The notes below the pieces were generated by a model. It was not told the DNA's origin. It did no database searches and saw only the letters and a list, made by a program, of their open reading frames with translations. A stretch of DNA of 64,000 nt from an uncultured Bacteroides sp. (GTDB lineage Bacteria; Bacteroidota; Bacteroidia; Bacteroidales; Bacteroidaceae), in assembly GCA_902492205.1 (NCBI GenBank), contig CABUKU010000001.1, positions 62,001 through 126,000 of the forward strand, in the 5' to 3' direction. Position 1 is the first letter of the stretch. Each line of letters opens with the position of its first letter. Below, piece by piece: positions 7,843-17,181 of the stretch. Made by a program: the position numbers and the translations under genes.

Positions 7843-8889
7843 TCAGGCAATGATACCTCCGCCCAACAGCAGGTTTCCACGATAGAATGCCGCAGCTTGT
7901 CCGGAGGCAATAGCTGTGAGAGGTTCGTAAAGCTGCACGTGCAGCAAATTGTCGGGAGTAATGCTCACCGTGCAGTGGTTCTCTTGTTTGCGGTAGCGTA
8001 TCTTCACCACCACATCCGCGTGTCCCAACAGCAAATCATGCTGAATGATGTTCCAGTCTTTCAGATACATCTCATTCTTTTCGAGTGACTGCAAGCTGCC
8101 CAGCACCACTTGGTTTGCTTCGGGAAATATCTCTTTTACGAAAACGGCACGGTTCAGATGAATGCCCAATCCCCTTCGCTGTCCTATGGTATAAAAAGGA
8201 AATCCCTCGTGCTTGGCTATGAAATGCCCGTTTTCATCTACGAAGTTACCGGGAGCTATTTTATCGGCAGGCACTTCGCGCTTCAGGAAACTGCGATAAT
8301 CCATCGGGCAAAAGCACACACCTATACTGTCTTTCTTCGTGGCTACCTTTTGAAAGCCTCTTTCCGCCGCAATCTGTCTTATCTGCTGCTTGGTATAATC
8401 ACCCAACGGCAAAAGCATCCGCGAAAGAATATCCTGTTTCAATCCCCAAAGGAAAAATGATTGGTCTTTCTCTTCATCCGCACCGCATACGATATGCCAA
8501 CAGCCGTTTATCTGCTGCCTGCGCACATAATGCCCGGTTGCAATGTGATGAATGTCCCGTTCATCTGCCAGTTTTGCCAGCAAAGGCCATTTAAGATAGT
8601 TATTACACAGTGTGCAGGGAACAGGGGTGTGCCCCGCCATATATTCACGGATAAAATAATCAATGATCTGCTCCTTGAATACCTCCCGGGCATCATAAGT
8701 AATGTGCTCGATACCTAAACGGGAAGCTAGCGCACGGGCATCATCCAGATGCTCTGTGGAACCGCCCAACTCATAGAAACGGAAGGTCACTCCCGTCACT
8801 TCATAGCCGGCTTCCTGCAACAGTATAGCTGCCACCGAGCTATCCGTTCCGCCACTCATACCCAATAAAACGCGTCTGTTTGCTACCAT
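7843..8889 (-). CDS. mnmA: tRNA-specific 2-thiouridylase
   Basis: A 348-aa ATP-pyrophosphatase enzyme that thiolates U34 in tRNAs for Lys, Glu and Gln. The PP-loop is LLGMSGGTDSSVAA. The first catalytic cysteine is in TPVPCTLCNNYLKW, and the second in KKDSIGVCFCPMDYRSFL. FYTIGQRRGLGI and the C-terminal beta-barrel follow in the normal order. Gly-Gly-Thr replaces the more common Gly-Gly-Val in the PP-loop, a mild variation. Bacteroides genomes can carry more than one MnmA-like gene, so this may be one of several paralogues. It is divergent from cysS. Confidence 0.92.
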   Translation of the reverse strand: MVANRRVLLGMSGGTDSSVAAILLQEAGYEVTGVTFRFYELGGSTEHLDDARALASRLGIEHITYDAREVFKEQIIDYFIREYMAGHTPVPCTLCNNYLKWPLLAKLADERDIHHIATGHYVRRQQINGCWHIVCGADEEKDQSFFLWGLKQDILSRMLLPLGDYTKQQIRQIAAERGFQKVATKKDSIGVCFCPMDYRSFLKREVPADKIAPGNFVDENGHFIAKHEGFPFYTIGQRRGLGIHLNRAVFVKEIFPEANQVVLGSLQSLEKNEMYLKDWNIIQHDLLLGHADVVVKIRYRKQENHCTVSITPDNLLHVQLYEPLTAIASGQAAAFYRGNLLLGGGIIA

Positions 8890-8928
8890 ATTTTATGTAA
8901 TAACGCACAAAAGTAAAAAGATTTATTA

Positions 8929-8936
8929 TAACTTTG
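8929..8936 (+). promoter_or_regulatory. -7 box of cysS
   Basis: TAACTTTG matches TAnnTTTG and lies 22 bases before the ATG at 8959. Confidence 0.5.
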
Positions 8937-8958
8937 TGCTTTCTAAAAACAATAAGTT

Positions 8959-10434
8959 ATGGAACAGCAACTGACTATTTACAATACATTAGATAGAAAG
9001 AAGGAGTTGTTTGTGCCTTTGCACGCTCCTCACGTGGGAATGTATGTCTGCGGACCAACGGTTTACGGTGATGCACACTTGGGACACGCACGCCCTGCAA
9101 TCACTTTCGATTTACTATTCCGTTACCTTACTCATATAGGATACAAGGTGCGCTATGTGCGAAACATTACCGACGTAGGTCATCTTGAACATGATGCCGA
9201 CGAAGGCGAAGACAAGATTGCTAAGAAAGCACGTCTCGAACAGTTGGAACCAATGGAAGTGGTTCAGTATTACCTGAACCGTTACCACAAGGCAATGGAA
9301 GCATTGAACGTGCTCCCTCCCAGCATCGAGCCGCACGCTTCGGGACATATCATCGAACAAATCAAGCTTGTAGAAGAAATCTTAAAAAACGGATATGCTT
9401 ACGAAAGTGAAGGTTCGGTTTACTTCGATGTTGCCAAATACAATAAAGACCACCGTTACGGAAAGCTGTCGGGACGCAACTTGGATGATGTATTAAATAC
9501 TACCCGTGAATTGGACGGACAGAGCGAAAAGCATAATCCTGCCGACTTTGCTTTGTGGAAGTGTGCACAGCCCGAACACATCATGCGCTGGCCTTCACCG
9601 TGGAGCAACGGTTTTCCGGGTTGGCATTGCGAATGTACGGCTATGGGACGCAAGTACTTAGGCGAACACTTCGATATTCACGGCGGAGGAATGGACTTAA
9701 TCTTCCCTCACCACGAATGCGAGATTGCACAATCGGTAGCATCACAAGGCGATGACATGGTTCATTACTGGATGCACAACAATATGATAACCATCAACGG
9801 GACGAAGATGGGTAAATCACTGGGTAACTTCATCACATTGGATGAATTCTTCAGCGGTACGCACCCGATGTTGACACAAGCATACAGCCCAATGACTATC
9901 CGTTTCTTTATCCTGCAAGCTCATTACCGCAGTACAGTGGATTTCAGCAACGAAGCCCTGCAAGCATCGGAAAAAGGATTGCAACGGTTGATGGAAGCTG
10001 TGGCTAATCTGGATAAGATTACTCCGGCGGCAACATCCAACGTGGACATTAAAGGCTTGCGTGCCAAGTGCTATGAAGCAATGAACGATGATCTTAACTC
10101 ACCGATTGTCATCTCCCACTTGTTTGATGCTGCCAAAGTCATTAACAATATCATTGCCGGGAACAATACTATCTCGGCAGAAGATTTGCAAGAGCTGAAA
10201 GACGTATTCCATCTTTTTGCCTTTGACATCTTGGGATTAAAAGAAGAAGCAAGTTCTTCTACCGGCAATGAAGCTGTTTATGGTAAAGTAGTGGACATGC
10301 TGCTTGAACAGCGAATACAAGCCAAAGCAAACAAAGACTGGGCTACTTCGGACAAAATCCGCAACGAACTCACTGCTTTAGGCTTTGAGATTAAAGATAC
10401 AAAGGACGGCTTCGAATGGAAGTTGAATAAATAA
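8959..10434 (+). CDS. cysS: Cysteinyl-tRNA synthetase
   Basis: A 491-aa class I aminoacyl-tRNA synthetase. The signature is HLGHARP (HIGH motif) near residue 37 and KMGKSLGN (KMSKS motif) near residue 276. Zinc ligands that select cysteine are in CGPTVYGD, GWHCECTAMG and FPHHECEIAQ. The C-terminal helical tRNA-anticodon domain ends FEWKLNK. Length is slightly above the usual ~460. The 22-base gap to the next gene suggests cotranscription with the small thioesterase. Confidence 0.96.
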   Translation: MEQQLTIYNTLDRKKELFVPLHAPHVGMYVCGPTVYGDAHLGHARPAITFDLLFRYLTHIGYKVRYVRNITDVGHLEHDADEGEDKIAKKARLEQLEPMEVVQYYLNRYHKAMEALNVLPPSIEPHASGHIIEQIKLVEEILKNGYAYESEGSVYFDVAKYNKDHRYGKLSGRNLDDVLNTTRELDGQSEKHNPADFALWKCAQPEHIMRWPSPWSNGFPGWHCECTAMGRKYLGEHFDIHGGGMDLIFPHHECEIAQSVASQGDDMVHYWMHNNMITINGTKMGKSLGNFITLDEFFSGTHPMLTQAYSPMTIRFFILQAHYRSTVDFSNEALQASEKGLQRLMEAVANLDKITPAATSNVDIKGLRAKCYEAMNDDLNSPIVISHLFDAAKVINNIIAGNNTISAEDLQELKDVFHLFAFDILGLKEEASSSTGNEAVYGKVVDMLLEQRIQAKANKDWATSDKIRNELTALGFEIKDTKDGFEWKLNK

Positions 10435-10455
10435 AGAACCGGAGAAAGAACAACC

Positions 10456-10860
10456 ATGAACGCAAAAGAGTTTTTTAAGCACGACCGCTTTGCTACCGAT
10501 GCAGGAATAGAACTTGTGGAAATAAGCCGGGGATATGGCAAGGCTCAAATGACAGTGAACGAATCGCACCTGAATGCAGGAAACACCACTCAGGGTGGAG
10601 CGCTGTTTACCTTGGCAGACCTTGCACTGGCAGCAGCGGCAAATTCTTACGGAACGTTGGCTCTTTCTCTTACTTCGAATATAAGTTTCTTCCGCACAAG
10701 CGGACCGGGCGATGTGCTGACCGCCGAAGCACGCGAACGTTTTATCCACAAACGAACAGGACATTACGATGTGGATATAACAAACCAATCCGGCGATTTA
10801 ATCGCAAGCTTTAGCGCGACGGTGTTCCGCAAAGACAACGAATTGCCCTTTAGTCTTTAA
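10456..10860 (+). CDS. PaaI-type hotdog-fold thioesterase
   Basis: A 134-aa single-domain hotdog protein. GNTTQGGALFTLADLALAAAAN is the PaaI/YbgC-like segment with the active-site helix, where the conserved Asp of LADLA lies. SNISFFRTSGPGDVLTAEARE forms the central strand pattern. Members hydrolyse acyl-CoA thioesters, often phenylacetyl- or hydroxybenzoyl-CoA, but the substrate cannot be assigned here. It is likely cotranscribed with cysS. Its stop overlaps the convergent DUF3108 gene by 11 bases. Confidence 0.85.
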   Translation: MNAKEFFKHDRFATDAGIELVEISRGYGKAQMTVNESHLNAGNTTQGGALFTLADLALAAAANSYGTLALSLTSNISFFRTSGPGDVLTAEARERFIHKRTGHYDVDITNQSGDLIASFSATVFRKDNELPFSL

Positions 10861-11713
10861 CAATGGAGCTGAGAGGATGCCTGTTTCCTCTTACAGTTTT
10901 CAGGAAAGCTTTAGCCGAACCGAAATTCAGATACATATCCAGGCGGACAGGGAGGTGATTCCAGTCATCTGTAATATAGAAAGTGATTACCTCCTTCTCC
11001 TTGCCGTCTTTATATTCCACCAATGAGAATACCAAGCAACGGTAAGTCACTTTATTTTCCGCCTTGAATGTTTCCTTTCCGCGATAAATAAGTGTCTGTT
11101 CCTCCACATCCCTGCCGGTTGCCATTGGGAAAGTTATCTTTTGACCTATAACGTAGTCTTCGGGATTAAACGAACGGGCTTGTGCAAGGATGCTCAACAT
11201 ATCGTAAATGCAACGGCTGTCACTCTGCTCACTCAAGTAAGTTTCACCACCACGGTCTATTCGCGTACGTTTCTGATTGATATAGCAAGTTCCGTCACGG
11301 TAAGTGAACTTCGCCTCATCTATCGTAAATCTCTTGCCTTCTTCGGATGCTTTGCGGAAAGCAAGCGGCTGCATGCGGTCACTGATTGTAGAAGTCAGCG
11401 TGTCACGCATCTTGAAGAAGCGGTCGGCTTGTTTATTACTGAGTGCAAGCAGATTCAAACGCCATGCAGGTTTCCCCTCATAGCGTGTTTCATTCGTTGT
11501 GAGACTGGCAATCCCTGCCTTGTACCAAATAAACTTCCAGTTAAAGAACAAATCATACATCACATGTTCTCCCGACTTGAAAGCTATGTTATCGGCCTCG
11601 CACTGGGCTTTGGCAGGAGTTGAAACAGTAAATAAAAGACATGCGAACAGCAGTGCCAGCAAGCAATTACCTCTGGCGGTCCCTGTTCCTATTTTGTTTC
11701 TTCTTGTCTTCAT
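10850..11713 (-). CDS. DUF3108 family exported protein
   Basis: A 287-aa protein with a cleavable signal peptide (hydrophobic CLLALLFACLLFTVSTPAKAQ, cut after Ala). The mature part begins with FKSGEHVMYDLFFNWKFIW and continues with AGIASL, typical of DUF3108, a beta-rich family thought to be periplasmic or outer-membrane linked. The function is unknown. The frame is open from 11773, but ATG 11713 places the signal peptide correctly. That start lies inside the 3' end of the upstream lipoprotein gene (47-base overlap), so the two are translationally coupled and probably act together. Confidence 0.8.
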   Translation of the reverse strand: MKTRRNKIGTGTARGNCLLALLFACLLFTVSTPAKAQCEADNIAFKSGEHVMYDLFFNWKFIWYKAGIASLTTNETRYEGKPAWRLNLLALSNKQADRFFKMRDTLTSTISDRMQPLAFRKASEEGKRFTIDEAKFTYRDGTCYINQKRTRIDRGGETYLSEQSDSRCIYDMLSILAQARSFNPEDYVIGQKITFPMATGRDVEEQTLIYRGKETFKAENKVTYRCLVFSLVEYKDGKEKEVITFYITDDWNHLPVRLDMYLNFGSAKAFLKTVRGNRHPLSSIVKD

Positions 11714-13547
11714 CAGGTTTTTGTTTTTTAAGATTATCCAGCTTCTGTTTATCGAGCGGAACAGCCGTAACATTCCAGTCTTGTTCCAATTCCCAGTTAG
11801 CCTTCAATTCAAGTTCCTGAGGATAATAATACACCATCTCAGGCTGGCGTTTCTCCGCGTAGCTGCCCGTATCCCAAACGCCGTTTCCATTCGTATCGTT
11901 CACCAAGCGGGCATAATATTTCCCCGGATTCAGATAATAAAAGTCGGCTTGCCCGTCAACTACTTTAGCATGGCGTATCGGTTTGTCTTGTCCGTCGAGC
12001 AATTCCACAAAAGCAATGGAATCCGCCCCTGCGATATTAAAGTATATAGCACCATACTCTTCAAGGCTGCGCACTTTAAAGCTTTGCTCTATCTTATCTG
12101 TAAACAGACCGTACAAACCGTGAAAGGCTGTCGAATCCACCCTGAACTTATACTCCTGTCCCGGTTCCCAGTTGGCTGCCAATTCAAACGACCGGAGTTG
12201 GCTGGTATCCCGTTGGAAAGCAAAGGAAACATCTTTCCAGAGTGAATCCACCTTTTGTTCCAAGTGAATAGCCGCAGAGTCAAAGCGGGCAACAGGCTCG
12301 TCAAAGTTCAGACGGATATTCTTATAGATATCCATTGCCGACGGAGCATCTACACTAACAGTCAGGAACACCGTTGGTTCCGGTTCATCCTCTTTTTTCT
12401 TCTTTTTTTTCTTAGGTTGCTCGCCGCCACCCTTATACTTTTTCGTTGCCATATAGAGAGTATCCGTGCGGGGAACAAGTTTGCCCAGTGTGTCGGTATA
12501 CAGATAATCCACGCTCATGCTGAGGGTGTCTTTCTTATAGAGCAAGGAGTCTTTTACCCAATAATTGATTGTATCGTTCTTCAAGCTCTTTTCAATCAGA
12601 AAAGCATCTTCTTCATTGAAGTTCAATCCCTTTATGGTAGGAAGTGTATCGGCAGGGGCAGTAAAATAGAGCGTAAACTTATGAGGGGTGAGACGCTCGC
12701 TCTTGGTGAGATACTGAACCGGATTTGTTTCTTTGAATGAACGCAGCAACACATGGTCGGGCAGATAGTGAGTATATTTGCTCTCCATAATCGTGTCTAT
12801 GGTCAACGTATCTTGCCAGATGGTATCATACCGCATACGTTCCTCAAAACGGGGAATGATCACCGAATCATTGAAAGCAAGCGCTTCGCTTTTCTGGCTG
12901 AATGCAAAGTCCTGATCCATATCCTGCAAACCGAATATATGGTAAGTTCCCGGCGCAATTCCCCGGATAGTGAAATGTCCGCGGCTATCGGTGCGAGCAA
13001 CACGTTCGAGGGGTAATTTGGTAAATGCCGAATCGGTAAGATTGGAATGAAGCCCCACGAGCATACCTTTCACCGGTTCCAAGTTGGATGCTTCGAGCAA
13101 AGTTCCCGACACTTCCATAGTATCTATCTCGGCACCCGTAGAGAATGTGAAAGCAAAGTTACCCAACGGATTGCCTTCGTTATTATCCACAATCGCATCC
13201 GAGAAGTCTATCGTGTATGTAGTATTGGCTTTCAGCGAGTCTTTCAGGTCAATCGTAATGTGCTTTCCATTCTGTTTGATGTCCGGCATCTCAATCTGCG
13301 GAGGAGACACTACCACCTTTTCAGAAGCCTTTTCAAGCTTGATGTACTCATCGAATTCAAGAGTCACTTTCTTCCGGGTATTATTCAAAGCCCCCATTGC
13401 CGGAGTACTTTTCAAGAACTTGGGAGGAGTTTCGTCATAAGCCCCGCCATCCGGATTGCCTATATTGGCACAAGAATACATCAGTACCGTCAACACAACC
13501 GCACCGACTGCACCCAAAGCAACTTGCCTGATTCTATGATAGTTCAT
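11667..13547 (-). CDS. Large lipoprotein with N-terminal Ig-like domain
   Basis: A protein of about 626 aa. The N-terminus has a lipoprotein signal (AVVLTVLMYSCANIGNPDGG, with the lipobox cysteine near residue 27). GGAYDETPPKFLKSTP then leads into a bacterial Ig-like (SbsA-type) domain containing KVTLEFDEYIKLEKASEKV and a second region with a beta-sandwich GHFTIRGIAPGTYHIFGLQD. A Lys-rich linker (KKKKKKKEDEPEP) separates two halves, and the tail is very basic. Members occur in Bacteroidetes as presumed cell-envelope proteins of unknown role. ATG 13547 is preferred because the -7 box TATTTTTG (13561-13568) ends only four bases before the alternative ATG at 13556. The gene overlaps the next one by 47 bases. 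Confidence 0.75.
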   Translation of the reverse strand: MNYHRIRQVALGAVGAVVLTVLMYSCANIGNPDGGAYDETPPKFLKSTPAMGALNNTRKKVTLEFDEYIKLEKASEKVVVSPPQIEMPDIKQNGKHITIDLKDSLKANTTYTIDFSDAIVDNNEGNPLGNFAFTFSTGAEIDTMEVSGTLLEASNLEPVKGMLVGLHSNLTDSAFTKLPLERVARTDSRGHFTIRGIAPGTYHIFGLQDMDQDFAFSQKSEALAFNDSVIIPRFEERMRYDTIWQDTLTIDTIMESKYTHYLPDHVLLRSFKETNPVQYLTKSERLTPHKFTLYFTAPADTLPTIKGLNFNEEDAFLIEKSLKNDTINYWVKDSLLYKKDTLSMSVDYLYTDTLGKLVPRTDTLYMATKKYKGGGEQPKKKKKKKEDEPEPTVFLTVSVDAPSAMDIYKNIRLNFDEPVARFDSAAIHLEQKVDSLWKDVSFAFQRDTSQLRSFELAANWEPGQEYKFRVDSTAFHGLYGLFTDKIEQSFKVRSLEEYGAIYFNIAGADSIAFVELLDGQDKPIRHAKVVDGQADFYYLNPGKYYARLVNDTNGNGVWDTGSYAEKRQPEMVYYYPQELELKANWELEQDWNVTAVPLDKQKLDNLKKQKPDEDKKKQNRNRDRQR

Positions 13548-13560
13548 TTTTAACATGGTG

Positions 13561-13568
13561 CAAAAATA
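13561..13568 (-). promoter_or_regulatory. -7 box of the Ig-like lipoprotein gene
   Basis: The minus strand reads TATTTTTG (TAnnTTTG). It lies so close to the gene that the message would start at or just inside the first of two candidate ATGs. Confidence 0.4.
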
Positions 13569-13718
13569 AAGGTTTCCTCAAACTTAACAGCATACTTTGC
13601 AATTATTTATAGAATGAAAGGAAAAATTCAAATGAAAGACGGGAAAGTCAAGGGCTTTATACGGCAATATTAAAGCATTTTTTAAGGAGGGCCAAGCTAA
13701 TTTATGCAGGGAACTTAA

Positions 13719-13806
13719 TAACTTGACAGCTGTCAATTATATACTTGACAATTGTCAATTTAATACTTGACAGCTGTCAAGTTATTAATCGACAGTTGTC
13801 AAGTTA
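13719..13806. repeat. Tetrad repeat C: four 22-bp palindromic units
   Basis: GACA occurs at 13725, 13747, 13769 and 13791, exactly 22 bp apart. Cores are ACTTGACAGCTGTCAA, ACTTGACAATTGTCAA, ACTTGACAGCTGTCAA and AATCGACAGTTGTCAA. The outer arms TAACTTGACAGCTGTC and GACAGTTGTCAAGTTA are complementary with one wobble. It lies downstream of the CBM9-like gene and upstream of the Ig-like lipoprotein gene, both on the minus strand. Confidence 0.9.
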
Positions 13807-13889
13807 TCTAAGTATACGCATAAACAGGCTTAACTATGCTGAAGAAACAGGTTAGGTATCGGTAATAAAGTTATTAAATATTCCGTTCT

Positions 13890-14543
13890 TTACTCGAACC
13901 GCAAGCTCCCAAAGAAATCGGGACGGTGGAAATCGGGCTTTTCTATTTCTATTTTGTTCCATGAAAGGAAGTGGGGAGTTTGCAACTCATCGCCACACTT
14001 ATAGAAATTACCTTTTATCTCCGCTCCATCGAGTGTGTTTAATTCATGGTGATAGAATACAGAATAAGGAATGACAAGGGATAGCTCCCAAGAGCACTCG
14101 CCTATCCGTTCTTCGAATGGTTGAGAACCGAGACTGGACCAGCGTTGGATTCCGGAAGTAACTTCCTGCGGAGCACGTTCGCGGTCATTACGAACCTTAC
14201 CCACTCCTACCAGCACCGTGCCGATGCAGTTGCATTCTATGTTGTAATAAACTCCGTCTGAGGCAGGAATCACAAAGAACTCCACACAAGAATCCGTCCA
14301 CACAGAGCCGTTGTCCTCACCATACTTGGCACGCACGCTCTTTTCCTTTACCCGGTAGTTGAGCAAAACAGCATTATTCGTATGGGCTATGCGAAAACGG
14401 ACTTCGGGTTGATAAGGATATTCTTTCCAATTCACGTTATCTATTGCATGAAACGGAATGTTTTCTTTGTCGAGCAAGGCGGACAAGCCTTCCGCCGACA
14501 CGCCGCAACATGCATTTATCTTCTTTACTGTCAATGTATTCAT
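13890..14543 (-). CDS. Carbohydrate-binding family 9-like protein
   Basis: A 217-aa beta-sandwich protein resembling CBM9-like domains. Typical segments are WKEYPYQPEVRFRIAHTNNA, SVWTDSCVEFFVIPASDGVYYNIECN and GNFYKCGDELQTPHFLSWNKI. No signal peptide is visible, so it may act in the cytoplasm. Its position 13 bases after a sugar-kinase-like gene suggests a role in handling a free sugar or sugar derivative. ATG 14543 is used: an upstream open frame to 14573 would begin with TTG and overlap the preceding gene. The ligand is unknown. Confidence 0.75.
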   Translation of the reverse strand: MNTLTVKKINACCGVSAEGLSALLDKENIPFHAIDNVNWKEYPYQPEVRFRIAHTNNAVLLNYRVKEKSVRAKYGEDNGSVWTDSCVEFFVIPASDGVYYNIECNCIGTVLVGVGKVRNDRERAPQEVTSGIQRWSSLGSQPFEERIGECSWELSLVIPYSVFYHHELNTLDGAEIKGNFYKCGDELQTPHFLSWNKIEIEKPDFHRPDFFGSLRFE

Positions 14544-14556
14544 CGGTGCATAGGGA

Positions 14557-15642
14557 TTATAAACAACTTTCAATAAATTCTTTCATCTCAGGGACACAAG
14601 CCTCGGCACTTTGCAACAGTTTGAACTGCGCTTTGGTGCGGACAAGGTTATGCTCCGGGTATTTAATCTTGTAATAAGTATCGCCGTTAATATAGTCGGC
14701 AAGGAAACGGACGCACTGCATGTATGGGAAAAGCGTAGCCGCATACGGCAGGTTTTCTATTTCCAGCGGAGTAAGGAAACCTTTTGCCGATTCGATATAT
14801 CCCCGGGTGAATGCCTTGAAGATTTCCATGTTGAAGTTAACGTTATCCAAGTTCTTATCATCTTCATCGCCGGTATTGGCAGCAGTGCGGAGAAAGTCGC
14901 CATAATCCGAGAATATAAAGCTCGGCATCACCGTATCGAGGTCGATTACACAAAGTACCTTTCCGTCTTCATCAAACATCATGTTGTTCACTTTGGTGTC
15001 GCAATGGCAAACACGTTTCGGCAACTTGCCTTCACGGTGCAAGCGTTCTGCCTTGCACATTTCTTCTGCCCTCTTTTCCATTTCGTCCACATAAAACCTC
15101 ACTTCGTCCAAGCGGCCGACAGCATTGCCATGCACTGCTTCGCGAAGTTGTTTCAAGCGGAACTCCATGTTATGAAAGTCGGGTATGGTTTCTCCCAACC
15201 GGGCAGGTATGTCGGCAAGTATTGCCTGAAACTCTCCGAACGCTTTTCCGGCATAATAAGAATACTCGGGGTTAACGGTTTCATAAGTCTTGGCATTTGG
15301 GATGAACACCATCATGCGCCAATATCTTCCGTCTTCATCAATGTAATAACGCTTTCCCTCATTGGTATCAATGAAATGGAGTACTTTACGGTCAATGTCC
15401 TTTTCACCGCAATCTTCCAGTTTCTTACGGATATGACCGGTTACGGCCGAAATATTCTCTTGCAGCATATCCACATCCCGGAATATGGCATTATTGATTT
15501 TCTGTAACACATAATCGGGTTTGTCTTCTTCCCGTGTCACCACCTTATAAGTATCGTTAATAAGACCTGAGCCCAACGGATTAATTTCGCAAATGGAACC
15601 GACAGTCGCGAAGTGCGACACTATTTCTAACATGTTCTTCAT
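14557..15642 (-). CDS. Phosphotransferase of the APH fold, NahK-like N-acetylhexosamine kinase
   Basis: A 361-aa aminoglycoside-phosphotransferase-fold kinase. The catalytic loop is RVCHCDTKVNNMMFD (HxDxxxxN; the first position is H-C-D) and the metal motif is VLCVIDLDTVMPS. Both resemble N-acetylhexosamine 1-kinase of bifidobacteria, which makes GlcNAc/GalNAc-1-phosphate. The N-terminal lobe GSGLINDTYKV is the nucleotide loop. Assignment to NahK rests on motif similarity only; another small sugar or alcohol substrate is possible. Paired with the CBM9-like gene just downstream. Confidence 0.75.
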   Translation of the reverse strand: MKNMLEIVSHFATVGSICEINPLGSGLINDTYKVVTREEDKPDYVLQKINNAIFRDVDMLQENISAVTGHIRKKLEDCGEKDIDRKVLHFIDTNEGKRYYIDEDGRYWRMMVFIPNAKTYETVNPEYSYYAGKAFGEFQAILADIPARLGETIPDFHNMEFRLKQLREAVHGNAVGRLDEVRFYVDEMEKRAEEMCKAERLHREGKLPKRVCHCDTKVNNMMFDEDGKVLCVIDLDTVMPSFIFSDYGDFLRTAANTGDEDDKNLDNVNFNMEIFKAFTRGYIESAKGFLTPLEIENLPYAATLFPYMQCVRFLADYINGDTYYKIKYPEHNLVRTKAQFKLLQSAEACVPEMKEFIESCL

Positions 15643-15669
15643 AATATATAGAGGTTTTTATTTCTTGTG

Positions 15670-15677
15670 CAAATATA
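15670..15677 (-). promoter_or_regulatory. -7 box of the NahK-like gene
   Basis: The minus strand reads TATATTTG (TAnnTTTG), 27 bases upstream of the ATG at 15642. Confidence 0.5.
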
Positions 15678-15748
15678 CGAATATGCAGCAAATAGACATC
15701 TTTTTATGAAAAAAATGATATTATCCTTACCTTTCGATATAAAAATAA

Positions 15749-15756
15749 TATATTTG
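15749..15756 (+). promoter_or_regulatory. -7 box of the MORN-type gene
   Basis: TATATTTG matches TAnnTTTG, 47 bases before ATG 15804. The divergent promoter at 15670-15677 lies about 70 bases away. Confidence 0.45.
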
Positions 15757-15803
15757 TTTCATATATTTATTCTTTACACAAGTAATCCTATATCAGTAAT
15801 CGC

Positions 15804-17174
15804 ATGCAGACTATTTATAAAACTCTGTTTTTCATCATAACTTCGGCTGTTTATCCGCTTTTGGTTTATGTCATCGTCCCGTGGATGAACTCATTCAAAG
15901 ATTTCAGAGAGTCAACCGATGCTGCCGGTGCAGGTATGGCCGCCGGGTTTGCATACTATTACGGGTGTCTGTTCTCATGTATCATTTGGTTCGTTCTCTC
16001 CATCATACTTGCCCATTGGTATGTGCGGACATGGTGGATTGCTTTTCTGGCGCTGATAGTGGGACTTATCGCCATTTTTTCAATAAATGAATATAAGGAT
16101 CACCGGGCGGACAATCTCCTTTCTCCCTATACAAAGTATGATGAGTATGGTAAGATTCGCGAAGAAGGGCATTACATAGGAAGATATGGGAAAGAGAACA
16201 AACACGGAAAAGTTACCGAATATTATCCGGACGGAACGGTAAAGTCTGTCGAAACCTACGAGAGAGGTGAAATATCAGGCCCCTATAAATCCTATTACCC
16301 GAATGGGAAATTGATGGAAAGCGGCTACTTCAAAGGAAATACATGGGACGATGGAGAACGAATAGGAATACCGGACGGCAACTGGACTTATTATCACAAA
16401 GACGGCAGAATGGATGATGAGCGCATCTATGCCGAAGGAAAGCTGGTAAGTTCTAAAAACTTTACCTTGTACTTGGATTCGGCGGAATTAATTTGCACGA
16501 TTGGCACAGGTAAACCCTTTACGGGCAAACTGGATAAGACGGGCATTGTCGATGAATTTCCTTTCCCCAATCTATATACCACTCAGGTAAAAGACGGACG
16601 GTGTGACGGTGACTTTTGTTCCTATTACACCATCGGAGACGGACTGACTGTTGCCGCAACAGCGACTTACACTGACGGCAAACTGAACGGTCCGCTCAAG
16701 AAGTATCACACCAACGGGCAGTTGGTAACGGATGCGGTATATATAAATGGCTTGGCAGAAGGTGAATATATTACCTATTATACCGATTCAATCGCCAAAC
16801 GTCCTCATGGTGAAATAAAATATACGTGCAGCTACAAGAACGGTAGCCGCAACGGGATGGCTCGATGGTATTATGAAAACGGGATACTGAAAGAAGAAAC
16901 CGAATATTCAGCAGGAAAAAGAGAAGGCATTTCACGCAAGTATTATCCGGATGGCAAACCTGAATCAATCTATACTTATCACAACGGAGATAGAGACGGA
17001 GAATTCCAACTCTACAACAAGGACGGTAGTTATGACCAAAAGGGCAGTTATGTGAAAGATAACATCTCTCTTCGTGAACAGTATTGCGATGGCACACTAA
17101 GGTCTGTTTACCGGTGGCGGGATGGAGAGTGCATCCAACGTGATAATTATGACGAGAACGGTCAATTAATTTAA
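15804..17174 (+). CDS. Membrane-anchored MORN-variant (YwqK-type) repeat protein
   Basis: A 456-aa protein. The first ~100 residues contain about three hydrophobic segments (for example TLFFIITSAVYPLLVYVIV and WWIAFLALIVGLIAIFSI). Residues ~120-450 are a run of about eight YwqK/MORN-like repeats built on YYPDGTVKSVETY, YYPNGKLMESGYF, YHTNGQLVTDAVY, YYENGILKEETEY and YYPDGKPESIYTY. Such repeats form elongated beta structures. Some relatives are annotated as antitoxin or immunity-like, but no function is shown here. It is 7 bases from the ankyrin gene, so the two are cotranscribed. Confidence 0.8.
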   Translation: MQTIYKTLFFIITSAVYPLLVYVIVPWMNSFKDFRESTDAAGAGMAAGFAYYYGCLFSCIIWFVLSIILAHWYVRTWWIAFLALIVGLIAIFSINEYKDHRADNLLSPYTKYDEYGKIREEGHYIGRYGKENKHGKVTEYYPDGTVKSVETYERGEISGPYKSYYPNGKLMESGYFKGNTWDDGERIGIPDGNWTYYHKDGRMDDERIYAEGKLVSSKNFTLYLDSAELICTIGTGKPFTGKLDKTGIVDEFPFPNLYTTQVKDGRCDGDFCSYYTIGDGLTVAATATYTDGKLNGPLKKYHTNGQLVTDAVYINGLAEGEYITYYTDSIAKRPHGEIKYTCSYKNGSRNGMARWYYENGILKEETEYSAGKREGISRKYYPDGKPESIYTYHNGDRDGEFQLYNKDGSYDQKGSYVKDNISLREQYCDGTLRSVYRWRDGECIQRDNYDENGQLI

Positions 17175-17181
17175 TCCATAC

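Larger units (their letters stand above)
13557..13889. other. Intergenic region holding tetrad array C
   Basis: No gene was found. Besides array C, TTTATGCAG lies 10 bases left of the array (13701-13709), and a CGCATAAA stretch follows on the right. A TTTATGCAG also precedes arrays D and F, which suggests a shared flank. Confidence 0.5.

Noticed and set aside
11499..12245. Plus-strand open frame of 248 codons opposite the Ig-like lipoprotein
   Set aside because: Antisense to a gene with clear signal peptide and domain motifs; the composition is not protein-like.
14611..15507. Plus-strand 298-codon open frame opposite the kinase gene
   Set aside because: Antisense to the catalytic loop of a recognised kinase.
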